In this document: positions 1-10,509 of the stretch, piece after piece
Position numbering within the stretch: position 1 is the stretch's first letter
Layout of the letters: each line of letters starts with the position of its first letter
NCBI RefSeq assembly: GCF_035989885.1
Contig: NZ_CP108518.1
Span: 4,327,501-4,391,500 of the forward strand
Direction of reading: 5' to 3'
Length of the DNA stretch: 64,000 bases
DNA from: Streptomyces sp. NBC_01232
Lineage (GTDB): Bacteria > Actinomycetota > Actinomycetes > Streptomycetales > Streptomycetaceae
Program-made: the position numbers and the translations under genes
Notes under the pieces: model-generated
What the model was told of the DNA's origin: nothing
Database searches by the model: none
Seen by the model: the letters and a program-made list of their open reading frames with translations, nothing else

Positions 1-3000
1 GGCCGGGCGGGCCGCGGCCGCCCCCGACCAGGTGCCGAGGACCTGCTCCCGCTCGTCGGCGGTGAGCGCGTCGATCCGGCCCAGCGGGGTGTCCGGGGCC
101 GCGGCGAGCTGCTCCAGCACACGGGCGAACCGGCTGACGAAGACCTCGGTCCGGGCGGCGTCGAAGACGTCCGGCCGGTACTGGGCCTCCACGCGCAGGC
201 CCTGCCCCCCGGTGGGGAACACGCCCACCGCGAGCGGGTACTCGGCGATGACCCGGGCCTTCCAGTCCAGCATCGAGAGGCCGGGCACGTAGGAGCCGAT
301 CGCGTCCAGCGCGCCCGCCGGGTAGTTGTGGAAGCTGACCACGGTGTCGAAGAGCTCACCGATGCCGACGCCCTGCTGCACCTCGGCCAGGCCCAGGTGC
401 TGGTGCTCCTCCAGGCCGAGCTGGCGGTCCTGGAGGCCGGCCAGCATCTCCTCGAACGGCACGGCCGGGTCCAGGTGGGCCCGTACCGGCAGGGTGTGCA
501 GGAACGCGCCGACCATCTGCTCGACCCCGGGCAGGTCCGCGGGCCGGCCGGAGACGACCGCGCCGAAGGTGACGTCGCCGCGGCCGGTGAGGCTGCCCAG
601 TACGACGGCCCAGGCGCCCTGGACGACGGTGTTCATCGTCAGGCCGCGCCGGTGCGCCCAGGGGGTGAGGGCCGCGGTCAGCCGCTCGGGCAGCTCCACG
701 GTGTACGTCTCGGGCAGTACGGAGACCCGCGCCCGGTCGGCGGGGCCGAGCCGGGTGGCCTCCTCGATGCCGCCGAGCTCCTGCTCCCACGCCTTGCGGG
801 CGGCCGGCTTGTCCTGGGCGGCGGACCACTCCAGGTAGGCGCGGCCGGGTGCGACGGGGCGCAGGGCGCTGAGGTCGGCGCCGTTGCCCCAGAGGGTGAC
901 GAGCTCCTCGGCGAGGACGGCGGACAGCGACCAGCCGTCCACCAGGATGTGGTGGGTGGTCCATACGACGCGGTGGCGCTCGGCGCCCAGCCGGTAGACG
1001 GTGAACCGGGTCAGCGGGCCACCGGTCACGTCGAACCGGTCCAGCCACTCCTCGTCGGTGCGGCGGACGGCCTCGGCGCCAGGGTCGGCGGCCGACGTCA
1101 GGTCGTGTTCGCTCCACGGCAGCTCGACGGCCGCCGGGATCAGCTGTACCGGATCGCCCTGCTCGCGTTCGCGGAACCGGGCGCGCAGCGCCGGGTTGCG
1201 GTCCAGCAGCGCGGTGGCCGCGGCGCGCAGCGCGGCCACGTCCAGCTCGCCGCCGATGTCCATGACGACCTGGAGGGTGTAGGCGTCCATGCCCTGGCGG
1301 TCGAACTCGGCCTGGAAGAAGAGGCCGCGCTGGAGCGGGGAGAGCGGCAGGACGTCGGTGAGCCCGTCGAGCTCCTGCTCCCAAGCGTCGATCTCCCGCT
1401 GCTCGACGTCGACGAGGGGGAACTCGGCGGCGATCCGCCCGCCGGATCCGGGTGCACCGGAGTGCGCGGCGAGGGCGCCGAGCGCGGCGAACCACGCCTC
1501 GGCCGTCTCGCGTACGACGGCCTCGTCGACGGCTCCGGACGGCCAGGTCCACTCGGCCACGAGCACCGGTCCCCCGGGGCGGTCCTCGGTCAGCGCGACT
1601 ACGTCGAGGGGCTGGCGCAGCGGGGTGGTGGGGGAGGCGGTGAGTCCGGCGCCCCCGGGCTCGATGGCCCAGGCGCCGTCGCCGGCCGCGAACCGGCCCA
1701 GGTAGTTGAAGCCGATCTGGGGTACGGCGGCGCGGCCGAGGACGAGCGCCGTCTGGGGGTTGAGGTGGCGCAGCAGGCCGTAGCCGATGCCGTGGTCGGG
1801 CAGGGCGCGCAGGGCGGCCTTGACCCGCTTCAGGGCGGTGGCGACGGCGGGGCCGCCGGCCGCGATCTCGGTCCGGTCCAGTTCGCCGACGTCCAGCCCG
1901 ACGGGGAAGGCGCTGGTGAACCAGCCGACCGTACGGGAGGTGTCGAGGCCGTCGCCGATCTGTTCGCGGCCGTGGCCCTCCAGCTCGACGACGGTACGGG
2001 TGCCCCCGGCCCCGGAGCGGCCGGTGACGGCCAGCGCGAGGCCGGTGAGCAGCACCTCGTTGATCTCGGCGTGCAGGGCGGCGGGCACCCGGGTCAGGAC
2101 GTCGGCGGTGAGCGCGGCGGGGAGCTCCAGGCGGAGCCGGCCCGCGGTGGCCCAGGTGTCGGCGGACGGGTCCAGCGGCCGGTCGGTGAAGGTCTCGGCC
2201 GCTCCGGCCGACTGGGCGTTCCACAGCGGGAGTTCGGCCACCCGGCGGGAGGTGCGGGCCTCGGCGGACAGGGCCTTGGCCCAGCTCCGGAAGGAGGTCG
2301 GGACGGGGTCGAGGGCAGGGGTGCGGCCCTCGGTCACGGCCTGCCGGGCGGATTCCAGGTCGGGCAGCAGGACGCGCCAGGACACGCCGTCCACGGCGAG
2401 GTGGTGGACGACGAGCAGCAGACGGCCGCCCGCGCCGGGGGTCTCCTCCAGCAGCACCGCCTGGACGACCAGGCCGGTCTCGGGGCGCAGTCGGGCCCGG
2501 GCGGCGGCGGTCTGCTCGGCGAGCACGGCCGCGCGGTCGGCGCCGGCGGGCACGGTGACCCGGGTGACCACGTCGGCGGCGGCGACGGAGCCCGCCGGGA
2601 GGACCTCCTGCGCCCACAGGCCCGGTACCGGGGAGGTGAGCTTCAGGCGCAGCGTGTCGTGGTGGTCCAGGACGGCCTGGAGGGCGGGCTCCAGGACGGC
2701 GGGGGTGAGCCCGGCGGGGGCGTTGACGGCCACGTACTGGGCGAACTCGCGTGTCGCTTCCGGGAGTTCGGAGATCTGCTCGCGCAGCCGGTCGAAGATG
2801 GGGGTCGGTTCGACCTCGCCCGTGCCGTCGTCCCGGGCGTCCGCCGGGGCGCCCGCGCCGGTCGCGGCGTCCGTGGGCACGGGACGGGCCGCAGCGGCGA
2901 TGGCCGCCGGGGTCCGGTGCTTGAAGACGTCGCGGGCGGTGACGATCAGCCCCGCCCTGCGGGCCCGCCCGACGACCTGGATGGAGCTGATGCTGTCGCC

Positions 3001-6000
3001 GCCGAGGGCGAAGAAGCTGTCGTCGACGGCCACTTCGGGCAGGCCCAGCACCTCGGCCAGCACCGCGCAGATGATGCCCTCCGCAGGGGTGCGGGCGGCC
3101 CGTGCGGCGGTCCGGGGGCCGGCCGGGTCGGGCGTGGGCAGTGCCTTGCGGTCCACCTTGCCGTGCGGGGTCAGCGGCAGTGCGTCCAGGATGATCAGTA
3201 CGGTCGGTACGAGGGCCTCGGGCAGCCGGCCGGCGAGCAGGGTCCGCAGCTCGCCGGTGTCGGGTGCGGCGCCGGTCTCCGGTTCCAGGTAGCCGACCAG
3301 GCGCTTGTGCCCGGACGGGTCGGTGACGGCGGCGGCGACCGCGTCGGCGACGCCCGGCAGGGCGCGCAGCGCCGTCTCGACCTCGCCGAGCTCGATGCGC
3401 TGGCCGCGGATCTTGACCTGGTGGTCGCGGCGGCCGACGAAGGCGAGCTGCCCGTCGGGGCGCAGTTCGACGAGGTCGCCGGTGCGGTACATGCGCGAGC
3501 CGTCGGCCGCGAAGGGGTCGGGCAGGAAGGTGACGGCGGTGCGGCGGGGGTCGCCGAGGTAGCCGCGGCCCACGCCGTCGCCGGCGATGTAGAGCTCGCC
3601 GCGCACACCGTGCGGGACGGGCCTGAGGTCGTCGCCCAGGATGTGCAGGCGGGTGTTGCGCAGCGGCCGGCCGATGGGGACGATCGCGGCGCCCATCGCG
3701 TCGAGCGCCCCGAGGTCCCGGGCGTAGGCGTGGGTGACGTCGTCCGAGCACTCGGTGGGGCCGTACAGGTTGGCCAGCGCGATGGCGGGGTAGCGGGCGA
3801 ACCAGCGGCTGCACAGCTCGGCCGGCAGGGCCTCCCCGTTGGAGATCATCCAGCGCAGGGCGGGCAGTGCGGGGGCGTCGCCGGCCGCGTCCCACACGTC
3901 GAGGGTGGCGCGCAGCAGGGAGGGGACGACCTCCAGCACGGTGAGGCCCTCGGCGCCGATGGCCGTGAACAGGGCGTCGGGGTCGGACGCCTCGGCGCGG
4001 CTGAAGGCACGGACCCGGCCGCCGACGAGCAGCGTCGTCAGGGTCTGCCAGACGGTGACGTCGAAGGTGACCGGGGCGTTGTGGACGAGTGCGTCACTGC
4101 GGTCCAGGGACAGTTCCTCGATCTTGGCGAGCAGGTGGTTGACCATGCCGCCGCGCTGCACCATCGCGCCCTTGGGCCTGCCGGTGGAGCCGGAGGTGTA
4201 GATGACGTACGCGAGGTCCTGCGGCCCGCCGAGCACGGGGGGCAGCGCGTCCGCGGGGTCCTGCTCGGTGCCGATCTCGCGGACGGGCAGCGGCGCGCCG
4301 TCGCCGGCGGCCGAGGCGGCCCGCTCGGCGAGGTCCCGGTGGGCGGCGTCGGTGAGGACGAAGCCGGCCCCGCTGTCGCGCAGCAGCGCGGTCAGGCGGG
4401 GCAGCGGCGCCCCGGGATCGAGCGGTACGAAGGCCCGCCCGGCGCCGAGGACGGCCACCTCCGCGGTGACGAAGTCCCGGCCGGGCTCGCTGAGGATGGC
4501 GACGGGGCCGCCGGAGGCGGTCAGGTGGCGGGAGAGTGCGCCGGCGCGGCCGACGAGCCCGGCGTAGTCGAGGGTGCCGGTGTCGTCGGTGACGGCCGGG
4601 GCGTCGGGGGTGGCCAGGGCGTGGGCCCGTATCCGCTCGACGACGCCCAGGTAAGGGGTCGGGCGGACGGGGCCGGTCAGCGCGGCGGCCACGTCGGCGG
4701 CCTCGCCGGGGGAGAGGAGGTCCAGGGCGGCCAGCGGCTCGTCCGCGCCGGCGGCCAGGAACCGGTCGAGGTAGGAGACGAAGCGGTCGAGGTGGGCACG
4801 GACCTCGGCGCGCGTGTAGCGGGCCTCGTTGCCGTTCAGGTCGATGCCGATGCCGGCGTCGCCCTTGTCGGCGACGGTGAACTCCAGGTCGTCGACCAGT
4901 CCGGTGGAGGGGCTGTGGATGGTGGCCGCGCACGGGCCGATGGCCAGCTTCTCCACCTGCGGCATCATGTTGAGGAACGGCCCGAACGGGCGGCGGTCGT
5001 CGCTCGGCAGGCCCATGGAGCGGCGGATGCTGCTGACGCGGTGGCGCTGGTGCTTGAGCGCCTGCGAGAAGGCCCGGTAGGAACCGGCGAGCAGGTCGGT
5101 ACGGGTGGTGGCGGTGTCCACGGAGAGCCGCAGCGGCAGGTAGTTGACCACCATGCCGGGGACCTTCTGGGTGTCGCCGCCGACGCGGGCGGTGACGGGC
5201 ACGGACAGCAGCACGTCCTCGGTGCCGGCCATCCGCCCGGTGTAGGCGCCCAGGGCCGCGACCAGCACGGTCTGCCAGGTGACGCGGGACTCCCAGGCGG
5301 TGGCGCGCAGCCGCTCGGCGACGGCGTCGGGAAGGACGCCCTGCTCCTGGAGGAAGGTCTGGGCGGGTTCCGCGTCCCCGGTGGAGAGGCTGATCAGCTC
5401 GGGCCGGTCGGTGAAACGCTGCGCCCAGTAGGCCCGGTCGCGCTCGGCGCGGGCCGAGCCGGCGTAGGCGGCCTCGGCGTCGAGCAGGGTGGTCAGGGCG
5501 GGGAAGCGGCCCTCGTCGAGGTCGGAGCCGGCCAGCAGGGCCTCGTAGATCGCGCCGAGGCGCTGCCAGTAGATGACGTAGCTGAAGCCGTCGGAGACCA
5601 GGTGGTGGTTCAGGAGGCAGAAGAAGGTGCGGTCGGGGCCGAGGGTGAAGACGCTCAGCCGGAAGAGCGGCTCGAACGCGTCGCCGTCGGTGGCGCCGGT
5701 GCCGGGGGTGTCACCGGCGGCCGCGCGGTCCTCGGCGGTGAGGGCGAACGGTACGCGCAGGTCGGCGCGGATCGCCGCGTGCGCGGCAGCGGCCGGGTCG
5801 GCGGCGCCGCTCACGTCGGTCTCGGTCAGCGGGAGCGTCGTCAGCGGTTCGATGAACTGCCTCGGCTCGCCGTCCACTTCGGTGAATCTGGTCCGCAGGC
5901 ACTCGGACTCCTCGACCAGCCGCTCCAGCGCGGTGCGCAAGAGGTCCCGGTCGAGCGGCCCGTTGATGTCCCAGTAGATGGCGGTGTTGTAGGTGGCTCC

Positions 6001-6084
6001 CCCGCCAGAGAGTTTCGCGTCGAACCAGATGTCCTTCTGGCCGGCGGTGAGCGGAAGGCCGCCGACCGTCTGAACATGCGTCAT
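1..6084 (-). CDS. Nonribosomal peptide synthetase, C-A-PCP-E-C..., 3' end outside window
   Basis: The visible 2028 residues hold one full module and the start of the next. Condensation domain: HHLVSDG at about 160. Adenylation domain: core A3 [11 protein letters not shown] at about 629. Carrier protein: phosphopantetheine serine about 1031 in LGGDSIS. Epimerization domain: HHLAVDG at about 1227. Second condensation domain: HHILVDG at about 1711. Linker sequence then leads into the next adenylation domain as the window ends. The epimerization domain means module 1 installs a D-residue. By-eye specificity residues of A1 are D-V-W-E-I-N-L-D-D, which I cannot assign. The N-terminal C domain could be a lipid-starter domain taking the polyketide acyl chain, or could follow another NRPS. 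The ATG at 6084 is preceded by AGGGGA about 6 nt away and by an 11-bp-phased repeat promoter. Family call is certain; substrate is not. Confidence 0.95.
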   Translation of the reverse strand, partial: MTHVQTVGGLPLTAGQKDIWFDAKLSGGGATYNTAIYWDINGPLDRDLLRTALERLVEESECLRTRFTEVDGEPRQFIEPLTTLPLTETDVSGAADPAAAAHAAIRADLRVPFALTAEDRAAAGDTPGTGATDGDAFEPLFRLSVFTLGPDRTFFCLLNHHLVSDGFSYVIYWQRLGAIYEALLAGSDLDEGRFPALTTLLDAEAAYAGSARAERDRAYWAQRFTDRPELISLSTGDAEPAQTFLQEQGVLPDAVAERLRATAWESRVTWQTVLVAALGAYTGRMAGTEDVLLSVPVTARVGGDTQKVPGMVVNYLPLRLSVDTATTRTDLLAGSYRAFSQALKHQRHRVSSIRRSMGLPSDDRRPFGPFLNMMPQVEKLAIGPCAATIHSPSTGLVDDLEFTVADKGDAGIGIDLNGNEARYTRAEVRAHLDRFVSYLDRFLAAGADEPLAALDLLSPGEAADVAAALTGPVRPTPYLGVVERIRAHALATPDAPAVTDDTGTLDYAGLVGRAGALSRHLTASGGPVAILSEPGRDFVTAEVAVLGAGRAFVPLDPGAPLPRLTALLRDSGAGFVLTDAAHRDLAERAASAAGDGAPLPVREIGTEQDPADALPPVLGGPQDLAYVIYTSGSTGRPKGAMVQRGGMVNHLLAKIEELSLDRSDALVHNAPVTFDVTVWQTLTTLLVGGRVRAFSRAEASDPDALFTAIGAEGLTVLEVVPSLLRATLDVWDAAGDAPALPALRWMISNGEALPAELCSRWFARYPAIALANLYGPTECSDDVTHAYARDLGALDAMGAAIVPIGRPLRNTRLHILGDDLRPVPHGVRGELYIAGDGVGRGYLGDPRRTAVTFLPDPFAADGSRMYRTGDLVELRPDGQLAFVGRRDHQVKIRGQRIELGEVETALRALPGVADAVAAAVTDPSGHKRLVGYLEPETGAAPDTGELRTLLAGRLPEALVPTVLIILDALPLTPHGKVDRKALPTPDPAGPRTAARAARTPAEGIICAVLAEVLGLPEVAVDDSFFALGGDSISSIQVVGRARRAGLIVTARDVFKHRTPAAIAAAARPVPTDAATGAGAPADARDDGTGEVEPTPIFDRLREQISELPEATREFAQYVAVNAPAGLTPAVLEPALQAVLDHHDTLRLKLTSPVPGLWAQEVLPAGSVAAADVVTRVTVPAGADRAAVLAEQTAAARARLRPETGLVVQAVLLEETPGAGGRLLLVVHHLAVDGVSWRVLLPDLESARQAVTEGRTPALDPVPTSFRSWAKALSAEARTSRRVAELPLWNAQSAGAAETFTDRPLDPSADTWATAGRLRLELPAALTADVLTRVPAALHAEINEVLLTGLALAVTGRSGAGGTRTVVELEGHGREQIGDGLDTSRTVGWFTSAFPVGLDVGELDRTEIAAGGPAVATALKRVKAALRALPDHGIGYGLLRHLNPQTALVLGRAAVPQIGFNYLGRFAAGDGAWAIEPGGAGLTASPTTPLRQPLDVVALTEDRPGGPVLVAEWTWPSGAVDEAVVRETAEAWFAALGALAAHSGAPGSGGRIAAEFPLVDVEQREIDAWEQELDGLTDVLPLSPLQRGLFFQAEFDRQGMDAYTLQVVMDIGGELDVAALRAAATALLDRNPALRARFREREQGDPVQLIPAAVELPWSEHDLTSAADPGAEAVRRTDEEWLDRFDVTGGPLTRFTVYRLGAERHRVVWTTHHILVDGWSLSAVLAEELVTLWGNGADLSALRPVAPGRAYLEWSAAQDKPAARKAWEQELGGIEEATRLGPADRARVSVLPETYTVELPERLTAALTPWAHRRGLTMNTVVQGAWAVVLGSLTGRGDVTFGAVVSGRPADLPGVEQMVGAFLHTLPVRAHLDPAVPFEEMLAGLQDRQLGLEEHQHLGLAEVQQGVGIGELFDTVVSFHNYPAGALDAIGSYVPGLSMLDWKARVIAEYPLAVGVFPTGGQGLRVEAQYRPDVFDAARTEVFVSRFARVLEQLAAAPDTPLGRIDALTADEREQVLGTWSGAAAARPA

Positions 6085-6132
6085 GGCTATCCCCTAGCGA
6101 AGGTTTCCGTATGCGGCCCTGTCACGGGCCCG

Positions 6133-6174
6133 ATCGTTGCCGCAGGCACTGACGGCGGACTGAAAGCGGACTGA
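6133..6174 (-). promoter_or_regulatory. SARP-type promoter of the NRPS gene: 3 phased heptamers plus -10
   Basis: CTGA (TCAG on the transcribed strand) starts at 6149, 6160 and 6171, exactly 11 bp apart; a degenerate CCGA at 6182 continues the phase. The last heptamer ends at 6146, and after 7 bp comes AACGAT (6138-6133), a -10-like xAxxxT hexamer. The same geometry recurs before the ACP, MbtH and SARP genes. SARP activators are known to bind heptamer direct repeats with 11-bp pitch just upstream of -10, so the SARP at 11907-12701 is the obvious candidate, by inference. Confidence 0.7.
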
Positions 6175-6214
6175 CGGCGCCCCGAGGGGCCCGGCCGGAT
6201 CCGGACGGGGCGGT

Positions 6215-6919
6215 TCAGCCGCAGCCGCCCGCGTGCGCGTCGTCGGTCGCGCGGCCCATGCCGATCGCCGCCAGCGGCTCCGGGACGGAGGCGGCCGGTA
6301 CCTCCCGGTCGCGCAGGTGGGCGATGAAGTCGTCGAGCCGGTCGATGCCCCAGAACCGGCTGAAGCCGTGGACGAAGAAGGGCACGCCGAACACCCCGTC
6401 CCGGCAGACGTCGAGCAGCATGCGGATGCCCTCGGCGCGGACCTCCGGCACGGTGCTGGCCCGGGCCAGTTCGCGCGGGTCGAGCCCGATCTCGAAGGCG
6501 ATGTCCTCGATGGTGGCCGGATCGCAGATGTCCCGGCCGCGCCCGAACCGGGCCCGGTACACGGCATCGATGAAGGCGTGACCGCGTCCGTACCGGGCCG
6601 CGACCAGATAGGCCAGGTGCGGGACCTCCCACACCGGGTCGCGGTCCACGGGCCAGGTGACGGTCAGCCCGCGCGCCTTGGTGAGGCGGCCGACGTCCTG
6701 GAGCACGTACCGGTTCTTCTCGCGGGACATGTCCGAGTACGGGAAGCGGCCGCCCTGTTCCTCCAGCAGCCGGGCGCTCAGTTCGTCGGGTTCGAAGAAC
6801 GGCACCCACTCCAGGCTCTCGGCGAGGTCCGGGTGGAAGGTCATGATCTCGCGGTAGGCCAGCCAGGAGTACGGGCTGCGCAGCGAGAAGTAGAAGCGGG
6901 GCGTCTTGTTCTTGGGCAT
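6215..6919 (-). CDS. DsbA-fold 2-hydroxychromene-2-carboxylate isomerase family protein
   Basis: This 234-residue protein has the thioredoxin/kappa-GST-like fold signature of the family: an FYFSLRSPYSWLAY start (about 8-21), a central helical region, and VFGVPFFV with a FWGIDRLDDF tail. There is no CxxC, so it is not a disulfide oxidase; family members usually isomerise double bonds with glutathione or without a redox role. It is the last gene of the ACP / KS-alpha / KS-beta / ketoreductase series, about 50 bp downstream of the ketoreductase. I infer that it acts on the polyketide acyl chain, for example in E/Z isomerisation of a polyene; that role is not proven by sequence. Confidence 0.8.
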   Translation of the reverse strand: MPKNKTPRFYFSLRSPYSWLAYREIMTFHPDLAESLEWVPFFEPDELSARLLEEQGGRFPYSDMSREKNRYVLQDVGRLTKARGLTVTWPVDRDPVWEVPHLAYLVAARYGRGHAFIDAVYRARFGRGRDICDPATIEDIAFEIGLDPRELARASTVPEVRAEGIRMLLDVCRDGVFGVPFFVHGFSRFWGIDRLDDFIAHLRDREVPAASVPEPLAAIGMGRATDDAHAGGCG

Positions 6920-6970
6920 GGTGAACCCTTCGGTCGGTCGGTGGTGTCCCGGCGCGGGCGGGGGTGCGTG

Positions 6971-7717
6971 TCAGACGACGAGGCCGCCGTCGATCCCGAA
7001 GACCTGTCCGGTGATGTACGAGGCGCGGTCGGAGGCGAGGAAGGAGACCAGGTCGGCGACCTCCTCGGGGCGGCCGAACCGCCCGAGCGGGATGCGCTCG
7101 GTCATCTTCTTCACGTGCTCCGGGGCGAGCCCGGAGAGCATGTCGGTCTCGATGAAGCCGGGGGCGACGGCGTTGGCGCGGATGCCGTAGCGGCCGCTCT
7201 CCTTGGCGAGCGCCTTGGTGAAGCCGATGATCCCGGCCTTGGTCGCGGAGTAGTTGGTCTGGGTGGCGTTGCCGTACACGCCCGCCACCGAGGAGAGGGT
7301 GATCACGGAGCCCGCGCGGCGCTTCATCATGGCGAAGACGGCGGCCTTGCAGAGGTTGTAGGTGCCGTCCAGGTTGACCCGCAGGACCGCGTCCCAGTCG
7401 TCGGGCGCCAGCATCACGAGCGGGTTGTCGCGGACGATGCCCGCGCAGGACACGACGGTGTGCAGCGGGCCGAGTTCCTTCTCGGCGGCGCGGACGAAGT
7501 CCCGTACGGCGTCGTGGTCGCGGACGTCGGTGCGCGCGGTGTGGACGCGGGCGCCGGCCGCGGTGGCCTCGGCGGCCACCGTGTCGGCGGCCTCCTTGTC
7601 GGACTGGTAGCAGAAGGCGACGTCGTAGCCGTCGCGCGCGAGGCGGGACACGACGTGCCGCCCGATGCCCCGGGAGCCTCCGGTCACCAGTGCGACACGG
7701 CGTTCAGTTGCGGACAT
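6971..7717 (-). CDS. 3-oxoacyl-ACP reductase (FabG-type ketoreductase)
   Basis: This 248-residue short-chain dehydrogenase shows the Rossmann motif TGGSRGIGR (about 13-21), a catalytic Ser in [13 protein letters not shown] with the catalytic Tyr and Lys, and the C-terminal IDGGLVV typical of FabG. It should reduce beta-ketoacyl-ACP with NADPH. Because it sits beside a KS-alpha/KS-beta pair and an ACP, it probably reduces every cycle of a highly reducing type II PKS that builds an unsaturated chain rather than an aromatic ring. ATG at 7717 is chosen for its direct [14 protein letters not shown] start; a GAGGAG lies about 11 nt upstream. A 16-bp hairpin separates it from the KS-beta gene. Confidence 0.93.
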   Translation of the reverse strand: MSATERRVALVTGGSRGIGRHVVSRLARDGYDVAFCYQSDKEAADTVAAEATAAGARVHTARTDVRDHDAVRDFVRAAEKELGPLHTVVSCAGIVRDNPLVMLAPDDWDAVLRVNLDGTYNLCKAAVFAMMKRRAGSVITLSSVAGVYGNATQTNYSATKAGIIGFTKALAKESGRYGIRANAVAPGFIETDMLSGLAPEHVKKMTERIPLGRFGRPEEVADLVSFLASDRASYITGQVFGIDGGLVV

Positions 7718-7806
7718 GTGCGTGCTTCTCCTCGGTGAGGGCGGATGCCGGGGCCTGCGGGGGGGCGTGCAGGGCGTGCAGGACCGGTGGGAGGGAAGGG
7801 GAGGGG

Positions 7807-7851
7807 CCGGCGGCCGGCCGGACACGGGGGCATGGTCCGGCCGGCCGCCGG
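7807..7851 (-). terminator. 16-bp GC-rich hairpin inside the PKS operon
   Basis: The arms 7807-7822 and 7836-7851 are perfect reverse complements and the loop is 13 nt. It lies between the KS-beta stop and the ketoreductase start, all on the minus strand. It may be an intrinsic terminator or attenuator that lowers ketoreductase and isomerase expression relative to ACP and KS, or may mark an mRNA processing site. There is no T-tract, as is usual for Streptomyces terminators. Confidence 0.6.
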
Positions 7852-7862
7852 GGTGTGGGGGG

Positions 7863-8957
7863 TCAGCCGCCGGTGAGGACCGCGCAGCCGACCAGACCGT
7901 CCCGTTCGATGCCGGTGATCAGTGCGGCCTCCCCGGGGGCCAGGCCGCCCTCGCCGGCGGCGGCGAGCACCCCGGCCATCTGGAGCGCGGCCGAGGCCGC
8001 GGAGGTGTCGCCGACCAGCGGCCGGATACGGATCCACCGCGGGTCCGCGTCGTCGCCGAGCACGTCGGCGACGGCGGCCTCCTCCTGTGCGACGAGCGGG
8101 CCGCCGGCGCCGAGCGGCGCCACCGTCCGTACGTCGCGAGGCGCGACCCCGGCCTTGGCCAGGGCGTCGCGCACGCAGGCCGCGAGCGCCTCGCGGGCAC
8201 CGTCCGGTTCGTGGAAGGCCCGGAAGCCGGTGGAGCCGATCCGGGCCAGCGCACCGCGCCCGGCCGACGCCGCGTCGTCCGCGGTCTCCAGCAGGAAGAC
8301 GGCGCTGCCCTCGCCGAGCGGGGTGTCCCTCTCGGCGTCGGCGCGGCCGTGCCATTCCAGCCAGGAGCGCTGGGTGGAGTACTCCTCGGCCGCGCCCACC
8401 AGCACCCGGGAGCAGTGGCCGCCGCGGTGCAGCCGCAGCGCGTAGCCCAGGGCGAGCAGGCCGGTCAGGGAGCCGCCCGCGACAGTGGTGTTGGGGCCCT
8501 TGATGCCGTGCCAGATGGCGCTCTGCCCGGCGGCCCGGTTCATCACGGTGTTCGGGAAGCGGGCCGGGTCCACGTGGTACGGGCGCTCCCCGGCCAGCGC
8601 GTCCCGGGTGAAGTCCATGATGCTCTGCACGCTGCCGGAGCCGGTGCCGAGGACCAGCGCGGTCTGCTCGGGGCGGGCGGTCAGCTCGTCGCGGAATCCG
8701 TCAATCAGACCGCCGACCGCGGTGACCGCGATGGCGGTGACCCGGTCCATGGTCCGGGTCCCCTTCTTGCCGACGTACTTGGCGGCGGTGAAGTCGGGGA
8801 CGACGGCGCCTTCGGCGAACGGGCCGGGGAAGGTCTCGCGGTCGACGGCGCCGACCGCCGTGCGGCCGGCGCGGATTCCGCCGCGGAAGGCTTCGCTGCC
8901 GACGCCGAACGGCGAGACGGCCGACCAGCCCGAGACGACCAGGGGGGTCGGGGACAT
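7863..8957 (-). CDS. KS-beta / chain-length-factor-like ketosynthase without catalytic Cys
   Basis: This is a 364-residue beta-ketoacyl synthase homologue with a degenerate active site. Where KS enzymes have the nucleophilic Cys, this one reads [11 protein letters not shown], with Gly in its place. That is the hallmark of a KS-beta (CLF), which pairs with KS-alpha and sets chain length. Its start overlaps the stop of the KS-alpha gene (TGATG), so the two are translationally coupled and presumably made 1:1 as a heterodimer. Similar pairs build polyene chains in highly reducing type II systems such as ishigamide. The assignment as KS-beta is from the missing Cys plus position; chain length cannot be read. 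Confidence 0.88.
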   Translation of the reverse strand: MSPTPLVVSGWSAVSPFGVGSEAFRGGIRAGRTAVGAVDRETFPGPFAEGAVVPDFTAAKYVGKKGTRTMDRVTAIAVTAVGGLIDGFRDELTARPEQTALVLGTGSGSVQSIMDFTRDALAGERPYHVDPARFPNTVMNRAAGQSAIWHGIKGPNTTVAGGSLTGLLALGYALRLHRGGHCSRVLVGAAEEYSTQRSWLEWHGRADAERDTPLGEGSAVFLLETADDAASAGRGALARIGSTGFRAFHEPDGAREALAACVRDALAKAGVAPRDVRTVAPLGAGGPLVAQEEAAVADVLGDDADPRWIRIRPLVGDTSAASAALQMAGVLAAAGEGGLAPGEAALITGIERDGLVGCAVLTGG

Positions 8958-10189
8958 CAGACGGCCTCCTCGTACCGGCCCAGGATCAGCACGGCGTTGT
9001 TGCCCGCGAAGGCCAGAGCGTTGTTCTGCACGACGTTCAGCCGGGCGGGGCGGGCCTCGTTGGGCACGCAGTCCAGGCCGCACTCGGGGTCGGTCTCGCG
9101 GTGGTTGATGGTGGGCGGGATGAAGTCCTCGGTGATGGCCAGCGCACAGGCGGCGGAGGCCAGCGCGCTCGCCGCACCCATGGAGTGGCCGATCATGGAC
9201 TTGATGGAGACGGTCGGCGGCGGAACGTCGAAGACCTGGCGGATGGCGCCGGCCTCCGTAACGTCGTTGGCGTGGGTGCCGGTGCCGTGGGCCGAGATGA
9301 AGTCGATGTCCCGGGCCTTCACCCCGGCGTTGGCGTGCGCCACCTCGATGCACCGGGCCAGGCCGTCCTGGTCGGGGGCGACGGGGTGGTGGGCGTCGCA
9401 GCTGAGGCCGTAGCCGAGGACCTCGGCGTAGATCCGGGCGCCGCGGGCCAGCGCCGACTCCAGGCTCTCCATGAGGAGGATTCCGGCGCCCTCGCCGGTG
9501 AGGATGCCCTTGCGGTTCTTGTCGAACGGCTGGCAGACCTCGGGGGCGATGGTGCCGAGCCGGTAGAAGCCGGTGAAGGTCTTGCGGCAGACCGCGTCGG
9601 CTCCGCCGCACAGTGCGGCCTCGACGTCTCCGTCGCGGATGGCGTCGAAGCCGCTGCCGATGGCGTAGTTCCCGGCCGCGCAGGCCGTCGGGATGGTGAG
9701 GGCCTCCACGTCGACGAGGCCGAGCTCGCGGACGATGCCGCTGGAGAGCCGGCCGGCCTGGGCGCGGCGCACCACGCGCGGGTCGAACTGCTCGGGGCCG
9801 TCCTCCAGCTGCTGTGCGACGAGCAGGTCGAGATCCCGGGACTCGGCGTCGGTGGTACCGACCGAGATCAGGACCTTGCGCTCCCGGAGGTCCTCCGGGG
9901 TCAGGCCGGCGTCCTCGACGGCCATCCGGGCTGCGGCGATCGAGAACTGGGTGGCCCGGCCCAGTTCGGCCGGGTCGGTGCGGTGGATCCAGTCCGCGGG
10001 GTCGAAGTCGTCCACCTCGCAGCCGTTGGCGTGGGCGAAGCCCGTCGTGTCGAATGCGGTGATCGGCTTGACCCCGCTGCGTCCGGACCGCAGTCCGTCC
10101 AGGAAGGCCGTGACCCCGAGGCCGATGCTGGTGACCGTGCCGAGGCCCGTGATCACCACGCGGCGCGGCGCCCGCTCGTCGTCGTACAC
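8957..10189 (-). CDS. KS-alpha beta-ketoacyl-ACP synthase
   Basis: This 410-residue KAS II-type enzyme has an intact triad: Cys170 in PTACAAGN, His in SAHGTGTHAND and His in SMIGHSMGAAS. It should condense malonyl-ACP onto the growing acyl-ACP together with the KS-beta partner encoded immediately downstream. The GTG start at 10189 has GGGAG about 6 nt upstream. About 30 bp separates it from the ACP gene, so ACP, KS-alpha and KS-beta are read together from the phased-repeat promoter at 10523-10643. The product is inferred to be the reduced or unsaturated acyl group that starts or decorates the NRPS peptide. Confidence 0.93.
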   Translation of the reverse strand: MYDDERAPRRVVITGLGTVTSIGLGVTAFLDGLRSGRSGVKPITAFDTTGFAHANGCEVDDFDPADWIHRTDPAELGRATQFSIAAARMAVEDAGLTPEDLRERKVLISVGTTDAESRDLDLLVAQQLEDGPEQFDPRVVRRAQAGRLSSGIVRELGLVDVEALTIPTACAAGNYAIGSGFDAIRDGDVEAALCGGADAVCRKTFTGFYRLGTIAPEVCQPFDKNRKGILTGEGAGILLMESLESALARGARIYAEVLGYGLSCDAHHPVAPDQDGLARCIEVAHANAGVKARDIDFISAHGTGTHANDVTEAGAIRQVFDVPPPTVSIKSMIGHSMGAASALASAACALAITEDFIPPTINHRETDPECGLDCVPNEARPARLNVVQNNALAFAGNNAVLILGRYEEAV

Positions 10190-10220
10190 CCTGCGCTCCC
10201 GTCGTCGTGTGCGCCGTGGC

Positions 10221-10502
10221 CTAGTTGGCCGGGTCGGACTTGGCGGCTATGGCTTCCTCGACGACCGTCACGACGGCGGCGAGGTTGACCATGCGGGAGA
10301 GTTCGGCCTGGTCGATGTCGGTGCCGAAGACGCGCTCCAGCTGCGAGAGGATCTCGATGGCGCCCATGGAGTCCGCCTCGTGGTCCTCCTTGAAGCGGCT
10401 CGTGTCGGTCATCTCCTCGGGCTCGATCTCGAGGATGTCGCAGATGATCTCCTTGATCCGGTCGCGGGCTTCGATGTCGAGGTGGTTCGCTGCGGTTGTC
10501 AT
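10221..10502 (-). CDS. Acyl carrier protein
   Basis: This is a 93-residue acidic four-helix carrier protein with the 4'-phosphopantetheine attachment serine at about 45 in EADSMGAIEI. It carries the polyketide intermediates between KS-alpha/KS-beta, the ketoreductase and probably the first NRPS condensation domain. It is the first gene of the PKS operon. No Shine-Dalgarno sequence precedes the ATG at 10502, and the phased repeat array comes to within about 20 nt of it. With the candidate -10 at 10515-10510 the transcript would begin at or next to the ATG, so leaderless translation is likely. Confidence 0.92.
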   Translation of the reverse strand: MTTAANHLDIEARDRIKEIICDILEIEPEEMTDTSRFKEDHEADSMGAIEILSQLERVFGTDIDQAELSRMVNLAAVVTVVEEAIAAKSDPAN

Positions 10503-10509
10503 GCCGCTG

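Noticed and set aside
356..3895. A 1179-codon minus-strand frame within the NRPS
   Set aside because: Arg/Pro-rich translation in the wrong frame of the true NRPS; no motifs.
328..6174. A 1948-codon open frame on the plus strand opposite the NRPS gene
   Set aside because: It is the antisense shadow of a high-GC gene: low-complexity Gly/Ala/Val/Asp translation with no domain, while the minus strand has all NRPS core motifs.
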